64,000 bases of DNA from NCBI RefSeq assembly GCF_025989145.1, contig NZ_JAPDNQ010000001.1, positions 1,116,001 through 1,180,000 on the forward strand, read 5' to 3'. Below the pieces are notes generated by a model that saw only the letters and a program-made list of their open reading frames with translations, was not told where the DNA came from and did no database searches. Shown in pieces: positions 1 to 7,041 of this stretch; within the stretch, counting starts at the first letter, position 1, and the number at the start of each line of letters is the position of its first letter. This DNA comes from Microbacterium sp. SSM24. Its GTDB lineage: Bacteria > Actinomycetota > Actinomycetes > Actinomycetales > Microbacteriaceae. Both the position numbers and the translations under genes were made by a program.

Positions 1-178
1 TGGCGATTGGCGTCGCCATGGCGCTCGGCGTCGGCGTGGGACTGGGCGTCGAGGTCTGCGTCGGCGTGCTGGAGGGCGTCTCCGCGGCTGGCGACAGCTC
101 GGGCGCGGCCGTGCATGCGACCAGCCCCACCGCGAGCGTGAGTGCGAGGACGACGGCGGCAGGTCGGATCAGAGACAC
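1..178 (-). CDS. Secreted lipoprotein, N-terminal part only (runs off the window start)
   Basis: Only the first 59 codons are visible. The GTG start at 178 is followed by a short positive stretch, a hydrophobic core and a lipobox ending L-V-A-C at about residues 19-22, so the product should be lipid-anchored on the outer face of the membrane. After the cysteine comes a Thr/Pro/Ser-rich linker typical of cell-wall-spanning tethers. The start is supported by a TACACT box at 185-190, exactly 6 nt before the GTG, which predicts a leaderless transcript. It lies 23 bp after hpt on the same strand but has this promoter of its own. The functional domain lies outside the window, so no function is assigned. 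Confidence 0.6.
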   Translation of the reverse strand, partial: MSLIRPAAVVLALTLAVGLVACTAAPELSPAAETPSSTPTQTSTPSPTPTPSAMATPIA

Positions 179-201
179 TCCACGAGTGTAGGTCGACCGC
201 G

Positions 202-753
202 TCACGAGTAGACGTGGGGGGCGAGGACGGCGACGTCGCGCAGGTTGCGGTACTTCTCGTCGTAGTCGAGGCCGTAGCCGACGACGAACTCGTTCGGGAT
301 GTCGAACCCGACGTACTTGCAGTCCACCTCGACCTTGGCGGCATCCGGCTTGCGCAGAAGTGCGAAGACCTCGATCGATGCGGCGCCGCGCGACTCGAAG
401 TTCTCGAGCAGCCAGCTGAGGGTGAGGCCGGAGTCGATGATGTCCTCGACGATCAGCACGTGCTTGTCGTGGAGGTCGGTGTCGAGGTCCTTGCGGATCT
501 GCACGACGCCGCTCGACTTCGTGCCGGCGCCGTACGACGAGACGGCCATCCAGTCCATCGGGGCGCTCTTCGGAAGTGCGCGCGAGAAGTCGGCCATCAC
601 CATGATCGCGCCCTTGAGCACCCCCACGAGCAGGAGGTCCTTGCCCTCGTAGTCGACCGCGACGCGTGCACCGATCTCCTCGAGCTTCGCCAGGATCTGC
701 TCCTCGGTGACGAGGATCTCGGTCAGTTCGCTCTGGATGTCGGCCGCACGCAT
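202..753 (-). CDS. hpt: Hypoxanthine phosphoribosyltransferase
   Basis: Cytoplasmic purine-salvage enzyme that joins hypoxanthine or guanine to PRPP, giving IMP or GMP. The 183-aa length is normal for the family. The PRPP-binding signature VLIVEDIIDSGLTL is near residues 99-112, and the early loop segment LVGVLKGAI near 42-50. A TAGACT box at 760-765 sits 6 nt before the ATG, predicting a leaderless transcript independent of tilS, whose stop is only 34 bp upstream. The tilS-hpt order is common in actinobacteria; the frequent next neighbour ftsH is not visible here, its place being taken by a lipoprotein gene. Confidence 0.97.
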   Translation of the reverse strand: MRAADIQSELTEILVTEEQILAKLEEIGARVAVDYEGKDLLLVGVLKGAIMVMADFSRALPKSAPMDWMAVSSYGAGTKSSGVVQIRKDLDTDLHDKHVLIVEDIIDSGLTLSWLLENFESRGAASIEVFALLRKPDAAKVEVDCKYVGFDIPNEFVVGYGLDYDEKYRNLRDVAVLAPHVYS

Positions 754-787
754 GGGGAGAGTCTAGGCGGATCGCGCAGACGCGCCG

Positions 788-1795
788 TCAGCCGTCCACT
801 CGCCGGGCGGTGAACTCGACGCGCCCGCCGACGCGTCGCGCGCGGCATCCGGGCAGGTCGATGGGTCCCTGCCCCGACCAGTCGGTCACCAGGCGCGCGA
901 CCTCGAGCGTCTGCGTGCGGCTCAGGCTCTCGTGGAACTCGCTCGCGACGACGTGCCGGATGATCCGGTGACGCAGCGCCGCGGGGTTCGCCGCGAGCGC
1001 GCCGACCGACACCGAGATGCCCGCCTCGACGTGCTCGACGATGTCCTCGATCGTCTCTTCGATCATCTCGTCGAAGGCCTCGGCGTCCTCCCGCAGCTGG
1101 GCCGCCGTGCGCGCGAGCGCCTCGGCGATGCCCGGGCCGAGCTCCGCCTCGAGGACGGGCAGCACCGCCTCGCGCACGCGCACGCGGGCGAACCGGAGCT
1201 CGGAATTGTGCGGATCGTCCCACGGCACGAGACCCTCCGCCGCGCACGCGGCGCGCGTGGTCGGGCGACGCACGCCGAGGAGCGGCCGCACCAGCGCGAC
1301 GCCGTCGAGTTCGCCCGCGGGGGACATGCCCTGCAGACTGGCGGCGCCGGCGCCCCGCGCCAGGCCGAGGAGGACGGTCTCGGCCTGGTCGTCGAGCGTG
1401 TGACCGGTCATGATCGCAGCGGCGCCGAGAGCGGATGCCGCGTCACGGAGCGCGGGGTACCGCGCCGAGCGCGCCGCGGCCTCGGGACCGCCGTCCGCAC
1501 CGACCTCGACCCGGACGACCTTCGCCTCGATCCCGAGATGCCGGGCCTGCGCGGCGGCGGCGGCGGCCGCATCCGCGGATCCCTCCTGCAGACCGTGGTC
1601 CACCGTCACCGACGCGACGGCGACGCCGCGCTTCGGAGCCTCGAACGCGGTCGCTGCGGTGAGCGCGAGCGAATCGGCTCCGCCCGACAGTGCCACGACG
1701 ACCGTCGAGCCTTCGGCGAGTCCGGCGAGCGCCGCCCGCACGGCGAGGCGCACCTCGGCGACGGCGGGGTCGAGTCCGGGTCGGCGGTCGTCCAT
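788..1795 (-). CDS. tilS: tRNA(Ile)-lysidine synthetase
   Basis: Modifies the wobble cytidine of the CAU-anticodon tRNA-Ile to lysidine using ATP and lysine, an essential decoding step. The N-terminal PP-loop ATPase motif ALSGGADSLAL is at about residues 35-45, followed by the family segment IMTGHTLDDQAET at about 130-142. The length of 335 aa fits the short actinobacterial form with a reduced C-terminal part. A TACGGT box at 1803-1808 lies 6 nt before the ATG, so the message is probably leaderless. Its upstream region is shared with the divergent ppa gene and contains an 18-bp inverted repeat. Confidence 0.95.
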   Translation of the reverse strand: MDDRRPGLDPAVAEVRLAVRAALAGLAEGSTVVVALSGGADSLALTAATAFEAPKRGVAVASVTVDHGLQEGSADAAAAAAAQARHLGIEAKVVRVEVGADGGPEAAARSARYPALRDAASALGAAAIMTGHTLDDQAETVLLGLARGAGAASLQGMSPAGELDGVALVRPLLGVRRPTTRAACAAEGLVPWDDPHNSELRFARVRVREAVLPVLEAELGPGIAEALARTAAQLREDAEAFDEMIEETIEDIVEHVEAGISVSVGALAANPAALRHRIIRHVVASEFHESLSRTQTLEVARLVTDWSGQGPIDLPGCRARRVGGRVEFTARRVDG

Positions 1796-1819
1796 GCGCC
1801 CACCGTACCGGCGAGGCGC

Positions 1820-1907
1820 GGCGCATAACTCCTGCAGGTTCGCGCAGATCCCGGCGAATCAGGCCCGGTACGGCCGGGAGCCGACAATTCTGCAGGAGTT
1901 ATGCGCC
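1820..1907. repeat. 18-bp perfect inverted repeat between divergent tilS and ppa
   Basis: Left arm 1820-1837 (core GCGCATAACTCCTGCAG) and right arm 1890-1907 are perfect reverse complements separated by 52 nt. The element sits between divergently transcribed genes, so it is not a terminator for either. It could be a small REP/MITE-like dispersed element or a two-site operator. The right arm ends 13 bp before the presumed -10 box of ppa (TAGGCT, 1921-1926) and so covers the -35 zone. Confidence 0.8.
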
Positions 1908-1965
1908 CTGCCGCCGCGACTAGGCTGGTCGGCGGCATCCCACCGTTTTCCGAAGGAGCACCAAC

Positions 1966-2502
1966 ATGGGCGCGTACGACGCCGTCATCGAGATCCCGCG
2001 GGGCAGCCGCGTGAAGTACGAGGTCGACCACGGCACCGGCCGCGTGTTCCTCGACCGCATCCTGTACACGCCGATGGGCTACCCCACCAACTACGGATTC
2101 TTCGAGAACACCCTCGGCGAGGACGGCGACCCGCTCGACGTGCTGGTCATCCTCGACGTCGACCTCGCGCCCGGCATCCTCGCGAGCGTGCGCCCCGTCG
2201 GCGTCCTGAAGATGAGCGACGAGGCCGGCGGCGACGACAAGGTCGTGGCGGTGCTGGCCAAGGATCCGCGCTGGGCGCACATCCAGGACGTCGGCGACAT
2301 CTCCGAGTACCTCCAGAAGGAGATCGCGCACTTCTTCGAGCACTACAAGGACCTCGAGCCGAACAAGTGGGTCAAGGTCGACGAGTGGGCGGATGCCGCC
2401 GAGGCCGAGCGCCTCGTCGGCGAGGCGTTCGAGCGCTTCCAGCAGCACGAGGGCCAGACCGCCACCCAGGGCGAGGGCATCGCCCCCAACACGCTCGACT
2501 AG
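1966..2502 (+). CDS. ppa: Inorganic pyrophosphatase, family I
   Basis: Cytoplasmic enzyme that hydrolyses pyrophosphate to two phosphates and so pulls biosynthetic reactions forward, including nucleotide-sugar synthesis. The diagnostic metal-binding signature DGDPLDVLV is at about residues 54-62. N-terminal residues KYEVD and the following [13 protein letters not shown] stretch match the soluble family I fold, and 178 aa is near the usual 160-180. The start is fixed by a clear Shine-Dalgarno GAAGGAG about 8 nt before the ATG; a TAGGCT -10 box at 1921-1926 gives a leader of about 35 nt. A strong bidirectional hairpin terminator follows. Confidence 0.97.
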   Translation: MGAYDAVIEIPRGSRVKYEVDHGTGRVFLDRILYTPMGYPTNYGFFENTLGEDGDPLDVLVILDVDLAPGILASVRPVGVLKMSDEAGGDDKVVAVLAKDPRWAHIQDVGDISEYLQKEIAHFFEHYKDLEPNKWVKVDEWADAAEAERLVGEAFERFQQHEGQTATQGEGIAPNTLD

Positions 2503-2511
2503 TCAGAACGC

Positions 2512-2545
2512 GAGAAGAGCGGATGCCGCGGCATCCGCTCTTCTC
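2512..2545. terminator. Bidirectional terminator hairpin between ppa and the M23 peptidase gene
   Basis: Arms 2512-2527 and 2530-2545 pair perfectly (16 bp, 2-nt loop as written). They separate convergent genes, so the hairpin can end both transcripts. The stem is built from two head-to-head copies of GCGGATGCC, a word strongly over-represented throughout this window. Confidence 0.85.
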
Positions 2546-2563
2546 ACGTTTCAGGTCGTGGCG

Positions 2564-3910
2564 TCAGACCGAGATGCCCCGTGCCGACATGAACGGGACC
2601 GGGTTGATCGCGTAGCCGTTGCTGTACACCTCGAAGTGAAGGTGGCAGCCGGCTGAGGCTCCGGTGTTGCCGACGCTGGCGATGAGCTGGCCGGCGCGGA
2701 CGGACTGGCCGGGGCCGACGAAGATCCCGCCGGGTCGGATGTGCGCGTAGCCGGTGCCGATTCCGCCGCCGTGGTCGATCCGGATGTAGTTGCCGTACCC
2801 GCCGGCGTTCCATCCCGCGTACTGCACCCTGCCGGCGCTGGCCGCGTAGATGCCCGCGCCGCAGCCGGGCGCGAGGTCCACGCCGCGATGGAAGCCCGAT
2901 GTGCACTGGCCGTTGCCGCAGATGACGGCGCGGGGCCCGTAGCCGGAGCTCTGCCAACCGGCGCTCGGACGCGCCCAGCCGGAGCCGCCGACCCCGCCGC
3001 CACCGCCTCCGCCGCCCTGGTTGAGCTTCTCGGCCTCCTCGCGGGCACGGCGCTCGGCCTCTTCACGTGCCTTGCGCGCGGCTTCCTCGCGGGCGCGAAC
3101 GCCTGCCTGGTACTGGGCGACCGTGCGGCGGGTGGTGTCGCTGAGTGCGGCGAGCTGCGCCTCGAGCTCGACCTGCTTGCTCTGCTGCGTCTCGAGCGCC
3201 GCCTGAGCCGCCTCGGCCGCGCGCTGAGCGGCGACCATCTTGTCCTGCGCGATGGTCTGGAGTCGGTCGCGCTCGGCGCGCTGCACCTCGGCCTGATCGG
3301 AGAGGCTCTGGGCGGAGTCGCGTGCCGTCACCGCGTCGGCGTAGACCGCCTGATTGCGTTCGACCAGCTTGTCCATCGTGCCGAGGCGGGCCAGCAGGTC
3401 GTCGGCGCTCGCAGCGGATCCGGCGAAGAAGAGCTGCAGCGACGTGTCGTCGCCTCCGTTGCGATACAGCTGCGCGGCGACGCGTCCGGCCTTGTTCGCC
3501 GCGTCCACGGCGGTCTGGGCCTGCTCGTCGGCCTGCAGCTGGAGCTGCTCAGCCCGGTAGGCCGCGTCGAAGAACTCCTCCTGCGCGACGAAGAACTCGT
3601 TCGCGGCCTGCTCGGCGAGCGCCTGCTTGGCAGCGACGTCATCGGCGAGGGCGGCGATCAGGCCTTGAATCCTCGCGACCTGCGCCTTCTTCGCCGACTC
3701 GTTCGACTTGGCGCGCACCACGTCGTCCCAGGACGGGTAGTCGACCGCGAAGGCGGGGGCGATGAGCGGCCCGCCCAACGCACCCAGCGTGGCGATGCCG
3801 ATCGCGCCGAGGCCGAGCGCACCACGGCGGCTCAACTGAGGCCAGAGCTGTCGGCGTTCACGCGGGGACGGTGCGCAGCCGCACTCGTCGAAGGCGTCAT
3901 CGGTTTCCAC
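2564..3910 (-). CDS. Secreted M23-family cell-wall endopeptidase with coiled-coil region
   Basis: Probable peptidoglycan endopeptidase acting outside the membrane. The start at GTG 3910 is preferred over GTG 3961 because it follows an AGGGGAGG ribosome site and because a good promoter lies across 3942-3969, leaving the longer start upstream of transcription. The 448-aa product has a twin-arginine-like signal (SRRGALGLGAI, about residues 28-38), a long Ala/Gln/Glu-rich coiled coil of about 220 residues, a glycine hinge and a C-terminal LytM/M23 domain. Zinc-site motifs FHRGVD and HLHFEV are present near the C-terminus. The coiled coil resembles regulators of M23 hydrolases such as the FtsEX-activated group; that role is inferred. 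Confidence 0.9.
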   Translation of the reverse strand: METDDAFDECGCAPSPRERRQLWPQLSRRGALGLGAIGIATLGALGGPLIAPAFAVDYPSWDDVVRAKSNESAKKAQVARIQGLIAALADDVAAKQALAEQAANEFFVAQEEFFDAAYRAEQLQLQADEQAQTAVDAANKAGRVAAQLYRNGGDDTSLQLFFAGSAASADDLLARLGTMDKLVERNQAVYADAVTARDSAQSLSDQAEVQRAERDRLQTIAQDKMVAAQRAAEAAQAALETQQSKQVELEAQLAALSDTTRRTVAQYQAGVRAREEAARKAREEAERRAREEAEKLNQGGGGGGGGVGGSGWARPSAGWQSSGYGPRAVICGNGQCTSGFHRGVDLAPGCGAGIYAASAGRVQYAGWNAGGYGNYIRIDHGGGIGTGYAHIRPGGIFVGPGQSVRAGQLIASVGNTGASAGCHLHFEVYSNGYAINPVPFMSARGISV

Positions 3911-3941
3911 CGGACCTCCCCTCGTGACGTCGACGTCGTTC

Positions 3942-3969
3942 ACATTAGCAACATCAGTCACATTCGCAA
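3942..3969 (-). promoter_or_regulatory. Promoter of the M23 peptidase gene with overlapping AATGTGA direct repeats
   Basis: On the minus strand, TTGCGA (3964-3969) and TAATGT (3942-3947) are separated by 16 bp. Two copies of AATGTGA, at 3958-3964 and 3940-3946, are spaced 18 bp apart and cover both promoter elements. Such spacing places a regulator on one DNA face. Actinobacterial wall-hydrolase genes are often controlled by MtrA through direct repeats, but this motif match is not proven. Confidence 0.5.
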
Positions 3970-4130
3970 CCGACTCGCGGTCATGCGTGTCGCGGCGTCG
4001 GCAGCGCGGTCACTCAGCCAGTGTCATCCGGGACCGGCGGCCGCACAAGCACACCACGCCCTCGATTGGCGCATTCGAGATCCATTGCGTATGCTTGACC
4101 CTCGGTAAGCGTGAGCCTCTGGGTTCACCC

Positions 4131-4203
4131 GGCCCCATCGTTTAGCGGCCTAGGACGCCGCCCTTTCACGGCGGTAGCACGGGTTCGAATCCCGTTGGGG
4201 TCA
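4131..4203 (+). tRNA. tRNA-Glu (anticodon TTC)
   Basis: 73 nt fold as a cloverleaf: acceptor 4131-4137 pairs with 4196-4202 with discriminator A4203, and the T-loop carries GGTTCGAATCC. The anticodon TTC lies in CCCTTTCACGG. No CCA is encoded. It is the first of three closely spaced tRNA genes. Confidence 0.97.
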
Positions 4204-4229
4204 CTCCGAACCACACAACTTAACAGCAT

Positions 4230-4303
4230 GGCCCTGTAGCGCAGTTGGTTAGCGTGCCGCCCTGTCACGGCGGAGGTCGCGGGTTCAAGTCCCGTCAGGG
4301 TCG
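4230..4303 (+). tRNA. tRNA-Asp (anticodon GTC)
   Basis: 74 nt; acceptor 4230-4236 pairs with 4296-4302 with discriminator G4303, the expected identity base for tRNA-Asp. Anticodon GTC lies in CCCTGTCACGG and the T-arm has GGGTTCAAGTCCC. It is 26 nt after tRNA-Glu and probably co-transcribed with it. Confidence 0.97.
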
Positions 4304-4316
4304 CTCCACAGCGACG

Positions 4317-4340
4317 GGCCCTTTTCGAAGGGCCTTTCGT
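4317..4340 (+). terminator. Hairpin with T-rich tail after tRNA-Asp
   Basis: GGCCCTT (4317-4323) pairs with AAGGGCC (4328-4334) around a TTCG tetraloop and is followed by TTTCGT. It probably ends the Glu-Asp transcript before tRNA-Phe. Confidence 0.75.
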
Positions 4341-4372
4341 CTCGGACACGGCGATCGAGATTCATGCCGTGC

Positions 4373-4445
4373 GGCTCTGTAGCTCAGTTGGTAGAGCGTT
4401 CGACTGAAAATCGAAAGGTCACCGGATCGATGCCGGTCGGAGCCA
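4373..4445 (+). tRNA. tRNA-Phe (anticodon GAA)
   Basis: 73 nt; acceptor 4373-4379 pairs with 4438-4444, discriminator A4445, anticodon GAA within ACTGAAAATC. The T-loop region reads GGATCGATGCC where most tRNAs have TTCGAAT or TTCAAAT, a mild variation. It is separated from tRNA-Asp by a terminator-like hairpin. Confidence 0.95.
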
Positions 4446-4447
4446 CT

Positions 4448-4483
4448 GAAACCCTCTCCTAGCTTCTACATGGAGGGGGTTTC
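4448..4483 (+). terminator. Terminator after tRNA-Phe
   Basis: GAAACCCTCTCC (4448-4459) pairs imperfectly with the GGAGGGGGTTTC segment (4472-4483), and the right arm ends in TTTCTTCG. It closes the tRNA cluster. Confidence 0.75.
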
Positions 4484-4573
4484 TTCGTTCCCTCCCCCGC
4501 TCCGCCGGCCGCTCCGAACGGCCGCATCTGCGTGTGATGAACCCCCTTTGATCGGGTGTAGCGTGAGGCATTC

Positions 4574-4586
4574 GATCTGGGGGATC
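4574..4586 (+). promoter_or_regulatory. TGGGG-loop hairpin at the ribosome site of the acyltransferase gene
   Basis: GATC (4574-4577), loop TGGGG (4578-4582) and GATC (4583-4586) form a 4-bp hairpin ending 2 nt before the ATG at 4589. The loop is also the Shine-Dalgarno sequence (GGGGGA). A TAGCGT -10-like box at 4559-4564 would place the hairpin almost at the 5' end of the message. It belongs to a set of G-loop hairpins found before the envelope genes of this window. Confidence 0.5.
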
Positions 4587-4588
4587 AC

Positions 4589-5611
4589 ATGCGGTCACTG
4601 GGGGCCACGTTCGACCCGAAGCGCAACGGGCTCAATTTCGTGCGCCTCCTGCTCGCCGTCACGGTGATCGGGTGGCACAGCTTTCCCCTCACCGGACACG
4701 ACATCGAGTACGCGCCGCTCCGGCAACTCGTCGGCGAGATCGGTGTGGACGGGTTCTTCGCGATCAGCGGGTTCCTGATCGTCTCTTCGTGGGTCCGCGA
4801 TCCGAACTGGGCGCGCTACCTCCGCGCCCGCGCTCTGCGAATACTGCCGGCATTCTGGGTCTGCCTGCTGGTCACGGCCTTTGTGATCGCGCCACTCGTG
4901 GCCGGCGTGCTCGGTGGAGACAACATCACCTACGTCGTGTACAACGCGGGACTGCGGATCTTCCAGGAGGACATCGCCGGGACTCCGCTCGGAGTCCCCT
5001 ACGAGGGCGTGTGGAACGGGTCGCTCTGGACGCTCTGGTGGGAGTTCCTCTGCTACCTCGGCGTGATGACTCTGGGACTGTTCGGGATGCTGAGATGGCG
5101 TTGGACGACGACGGTCCTCTTCGGAATAGCGCTCGCCGCAGCAGCAGCCACCACTGCGGGCGTGGTGGACAACTGGTATGCCGCACAGGGGGCGAGGTTC
5201 GGTCTGATGTTCCTGGCGGGGGCGATGGTGTGGCAGTGGAAGGACCGCGTCCTCGTCAACGCGTGGACGGTCGTCGGCGCCGCCGTGGTGCTCATGGGTT
5301 CCTTGCTGATCCCGAACTATCGACTGCTCGCCGCACTTCCCGTGGCGTTCCTCGTCATGGTCGCCGGCGCCAACATCCGGACGCCGCGACTCGCGCTGCG
5401 CAACGACGTGTCGTACGGCGTGTACATCTATGCGTTTCCGGCACAGCAGGTCGTCGCATACGCGGGGGTGGATCAGGTCGCGCTCATGGCCGTATTGGCG
5501 ACTCTCCTGACGTTCCCCCTCGCGATTGCCTCGTGGTTCTTGGTCGAGAAGCCCGCGATGAGGCTCAGGGCGCGGCGGCCGGAGCCTGCACCCCGGGTCG
5601 ACGCGTTCTAG
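4589..5611 (+). CDS. Membrane acyltransferase, acyltransferase-3 (OafA/YrhL) family
   Basis: Integral membrane enzyme of the family that O-acetylates or otherwise acylates surface glycans. The 340-aa protein has about ten hydrophobic segments. It begins with the family-typical N-RLLLAVTVIGWH segment, in which the His near residue 30 is the conserved first-helix histidine, followed by GVDGFFAISGFLI (about 54-66) and RARALRILPAFW (about 78-89). It lies just downstream of the tRNA cluster at the left edge of the envelope region, which suggests decoration of the locus polysaccharide; the acyl donor and acceptor are unknown. A GGGGGA ribosome site sits in a small hairpin before the start. Confidence 0.9.
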   Translation: MRSLGATFDPKRNGLNFVRLLLAVTVIGWHSFPLTGHDIEYAPLRQLVGEIGVDGFFAISGFLIVSSWVRDPNWARYLRARALRILPAFWVCLLVTAFVIAPLVAGVLGGDNITYVVYNAGLRIFQEDIAGTPLGVPYEGVWNGSLWTLWWEFLCYLGVMTLGLFGMLRWRWTTTVLFGIALAAAAATTAGVVDNWYAAQGARFGLMFLAGAMVWQWKDRVLVNAWTVVGAAVVLMGSLLIPNYRLLAALPVAFLVMVAGANIRTPRLALRNDVSYGVYIYAFPAQQVVAYAGVDQVALMAVLATLLTFPLAIASWFLVEKPAMRLRARRPEPAPRVDAF

Positions 5612-5659
5612 CAGCGACTCGGGAACCTCAAGAAATGCTGAAATTCTTTGGATTTGGGG

Positions 5660-5862
5660 TGTCCCCCATATGGGGGACAAGGTACATTGTCCTTGATGCG
5701 AATCCCGGGCATCTGGGGACATGACTTCTGGGGAGTCGGCCCGAGATTCGCATTAAAAAGGGGGAACGCGGTCTGGGGCCGCGCGACTTTCCGCATGGGG
5801 ATGCGGACGGCCCCCTCGAGGGCTCGGAAACGACCGGCCTCCGAGGGGGCCGACACCTTTTT
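5660..5862 (+). ncRNA. Candidate structured RNA with repeated GGGG-loop hairpins and terminator
   Basis: No convincing ORF lies in this convergent intergenic region. It opens with a 20-bp palindrome (5660-5679, core GTCCCCCATATGGGGGAC) that overlaps an alternative hairpin GGACAA/TTGTCC (5675-5680 with 5687-5692). A 14-position stem (5697-5710 with 5738-5752, one mismatch) encloses CTGGGG and a GACT/AGTC hairpin with loop TCTGGGG (5723-5737). Next come CGCGG/CCGCG with loop TCTGGGG (5767-5783) and TCCGCAT/ATGCGGA with loop GGGG (5790-5807). An 11-bp terminator stem (5808-5818 with 5842-5852) is followed by TTTTT at 5858-5862. The T-tract indicates plus-strand transcription. No clear promoter was identified, so expression is inferred. 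Confidence 0.4.
5808..5862 (+). terminator. Terminator of the candidate RNA, possibly shared with the ACT-domain gene
   Basis: CGGCCCCCTCG (5808-5818) pairs perfectly with CGAGGGGGCCG (5842-5852) and is followed by five T residues on the plus strand. The stem also lies just past the stop of the minus-strand ACT gene and could end that transcript, although there is no T-tract in that direction. Confidence 0.7.
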
Positions 5863-6368
5863 CAGCCGAGGGTGATGTCGACCTGGATCTCCGCGGCCAG
5901 GCGCTCGATCTCCGCCGCGACCGCTGCGACATCGACATCGACGGGCGCCGCCGCCACGACCGTCGCCTCGAAGAGACGACCGCCGGCCATCGCGGCATCC
6001 CGCGTCTCGGTTGTCATGCGATCGATGCTCACTCCGTGCGCACTCAGCGCTGCGGACAGCTCGCGCACGATGCCCGGGTGATCATTGCCCAGCACACGCA
6101 GCACCAGAGACTGTCGAGGCGACGCGGAGACCTCCACCCCCGCCTGCACCGCGACCGTGTGCAGTCCCTCGAGGCCCGACAGCGCGGCGCGCAGAGCGTC
6201 GGCCCGGTCGGCGGGCACCGACACCTCGACGATTCCTGCGAACGCACCGGCGAGCTCCGCCAGCTCGCTTGTCTCCCAGTTGCCGCCGTGCGCGGCGACG
6301 ACGTCGGCGACCGCCGCGACGATCCCGGAGCGGTCGCTTCCGACCACGGTGAGCACGAGAGTAGTCAT
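5862..6368 (-). CDS. Tandem ACT-domain protein, GcvR-like
   Basis: 168 aa made almost wholly of two ACT domains: residues 1-75 start with LVLTVVGSDRSGIVAAVAD and residues 85-165 start with SLVLRVLGNDHPGIVREL. The D-R/H-x-G-I motif at the start of each is the hallmark of amino-acid-binding ACT folds. This architecture matches the glycine-cleavage repressor-like (GcvR) group, which senses amino acids without binding DNA itself. Partner and ligand are unknown. A TACGCT box 7 nt before the ATG suggests a leaderless message. The neighbouring polysaccharide genes give no functional link. Confidence 0.85.
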   Translation of the reverse strand: MTTLVLTVVGSDRSGIVAAVADVVAAHGGNWETSELAELAGAFAGIVEVSVPADRADALRAALSGLEGLHTVAVQAGVEVSASPRQSLVLRVLGNDHPGIVRELSAALSAHGVSIDRMTTETRDAAMAGGRLFEATVVAAAPVDVDVAAVAAEIERLAAEIQVDITLG

Positions 6369-6401
6369 GCGGCACAGCGTAGCGACAGGCGCGCGCCGCG
6401 G

Positions 6402-6761
6402 TCAGGCCCGCGGTCGAAGCTCCTCCGGCGCGGGGAACGGCAGCCGGAACGTGTCGAGCACCGCGCCGACCGCCGACGCGGCACCGAACTCGTCGCCGAC
6501 GACGGTGATGCCACGCGCGCTCGCCTCGGTGATGCGCACAGGCCGCTCCGTCCCGTCGGCGAAGCGCATCGTCCAGCGGTCGGCGAGGTAGCCGATGCCG
6601 AGCCGGTCGAGCAGCTCTTCGGCGTCGAGCCAGTCGACGGGCGCGTCCGTGCGCTCGCGACCGAGCAGGTCGAAGACGCGGAAGCCTTCGCCGTCGGCCA
6701 GCATCCATCCGAGCACCTCGCCGTCGGGGCGGCGGTGTTCTATCCAGTCGGCGGGAAGCAC
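6402..6761 (-). CDS. Conserved hypothetical protein, 119 aa
   Basis: I do not recognise a named family. The product is small, acidic and probably cytoplasmic, with no signal peptide or membrane segment and several WxxxxRPDGE/DGxGFRVFDLLGR-like stretches that look like a compact beta-rich fold. The GTG start at 6761 is supported by a TAGGCT box 6 nt upstream, so it is probably leaderless. It ends 33 bp before the ACT-domain gene on the same strand. The coding pattern is convincing; the function is open. Confidence 0.7.
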   Translation of the reverse strand: MLPADWIEHRRPDGEVLGWMLADGEGFRVFDLLGRERTDAPVDWLDAEELLDRLGIGYLADRWTMRFADGTERPVRITEASARGITVVGDEFGAASAVGAVLDTFRLPFPAPEELRPRA

Positions 6762-6833
6762 GGCGCGAGCCTAGCAACGGCCGCGGACGCGCCGCCCGCC
6801 GATTGCCTCTTCCGGCATATCGGTTTCTCTGGC

Positions 6834-7041
6834 TAGAATCGACTCACGTTCACTGATCGTTCATGGTTGCGCGTTATTCGACTTGGGGCCGAATGACGCA
6901 CTGATGTATCACCGTCGCAACCGATGGGCTCAGAGAACGTAGTTCGTAGGGGGGCCTACGAACTACTGGGGAAAAACATTCTGGGGATGCATCGATGATT
7001 CGATGGTTGCGCTTTGCGCATTTGCACAATGAGGGCAGGCT
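6834..7041 (+). promoter_or_regulatory. Promoter and long structured leader of the polysaccharide priming gene
   Basis: TTCCGG (6810-6815) and TAGAAT (6834-6839) are spaced 18 bp, giving a leader of about 195 nt. The leader holds a 10-bp hairpin (6871-6880 with 6890-6899, one G-U) with loop ACTTGGGGC. It also holds a perfect 12-bp hairpin (6939-6950 with 6955-6966) with loop GGGG, and a weak CAT/ATG stem around TCTGGGG (6977-6989). A long leader with strong G-loop hairpins before the first gene of the pathway points to RNA-level control. Confidence 0.55.

Noticed and set aside
5660..5679. CsoR-like or other metal-repressor operator (CCCCCATATGGGGG)
   Set aside because: It lies between convergent gene ends without a metal gene nearby, and overlaps an alternative hairpin, so an RNA-level reading is preferred.
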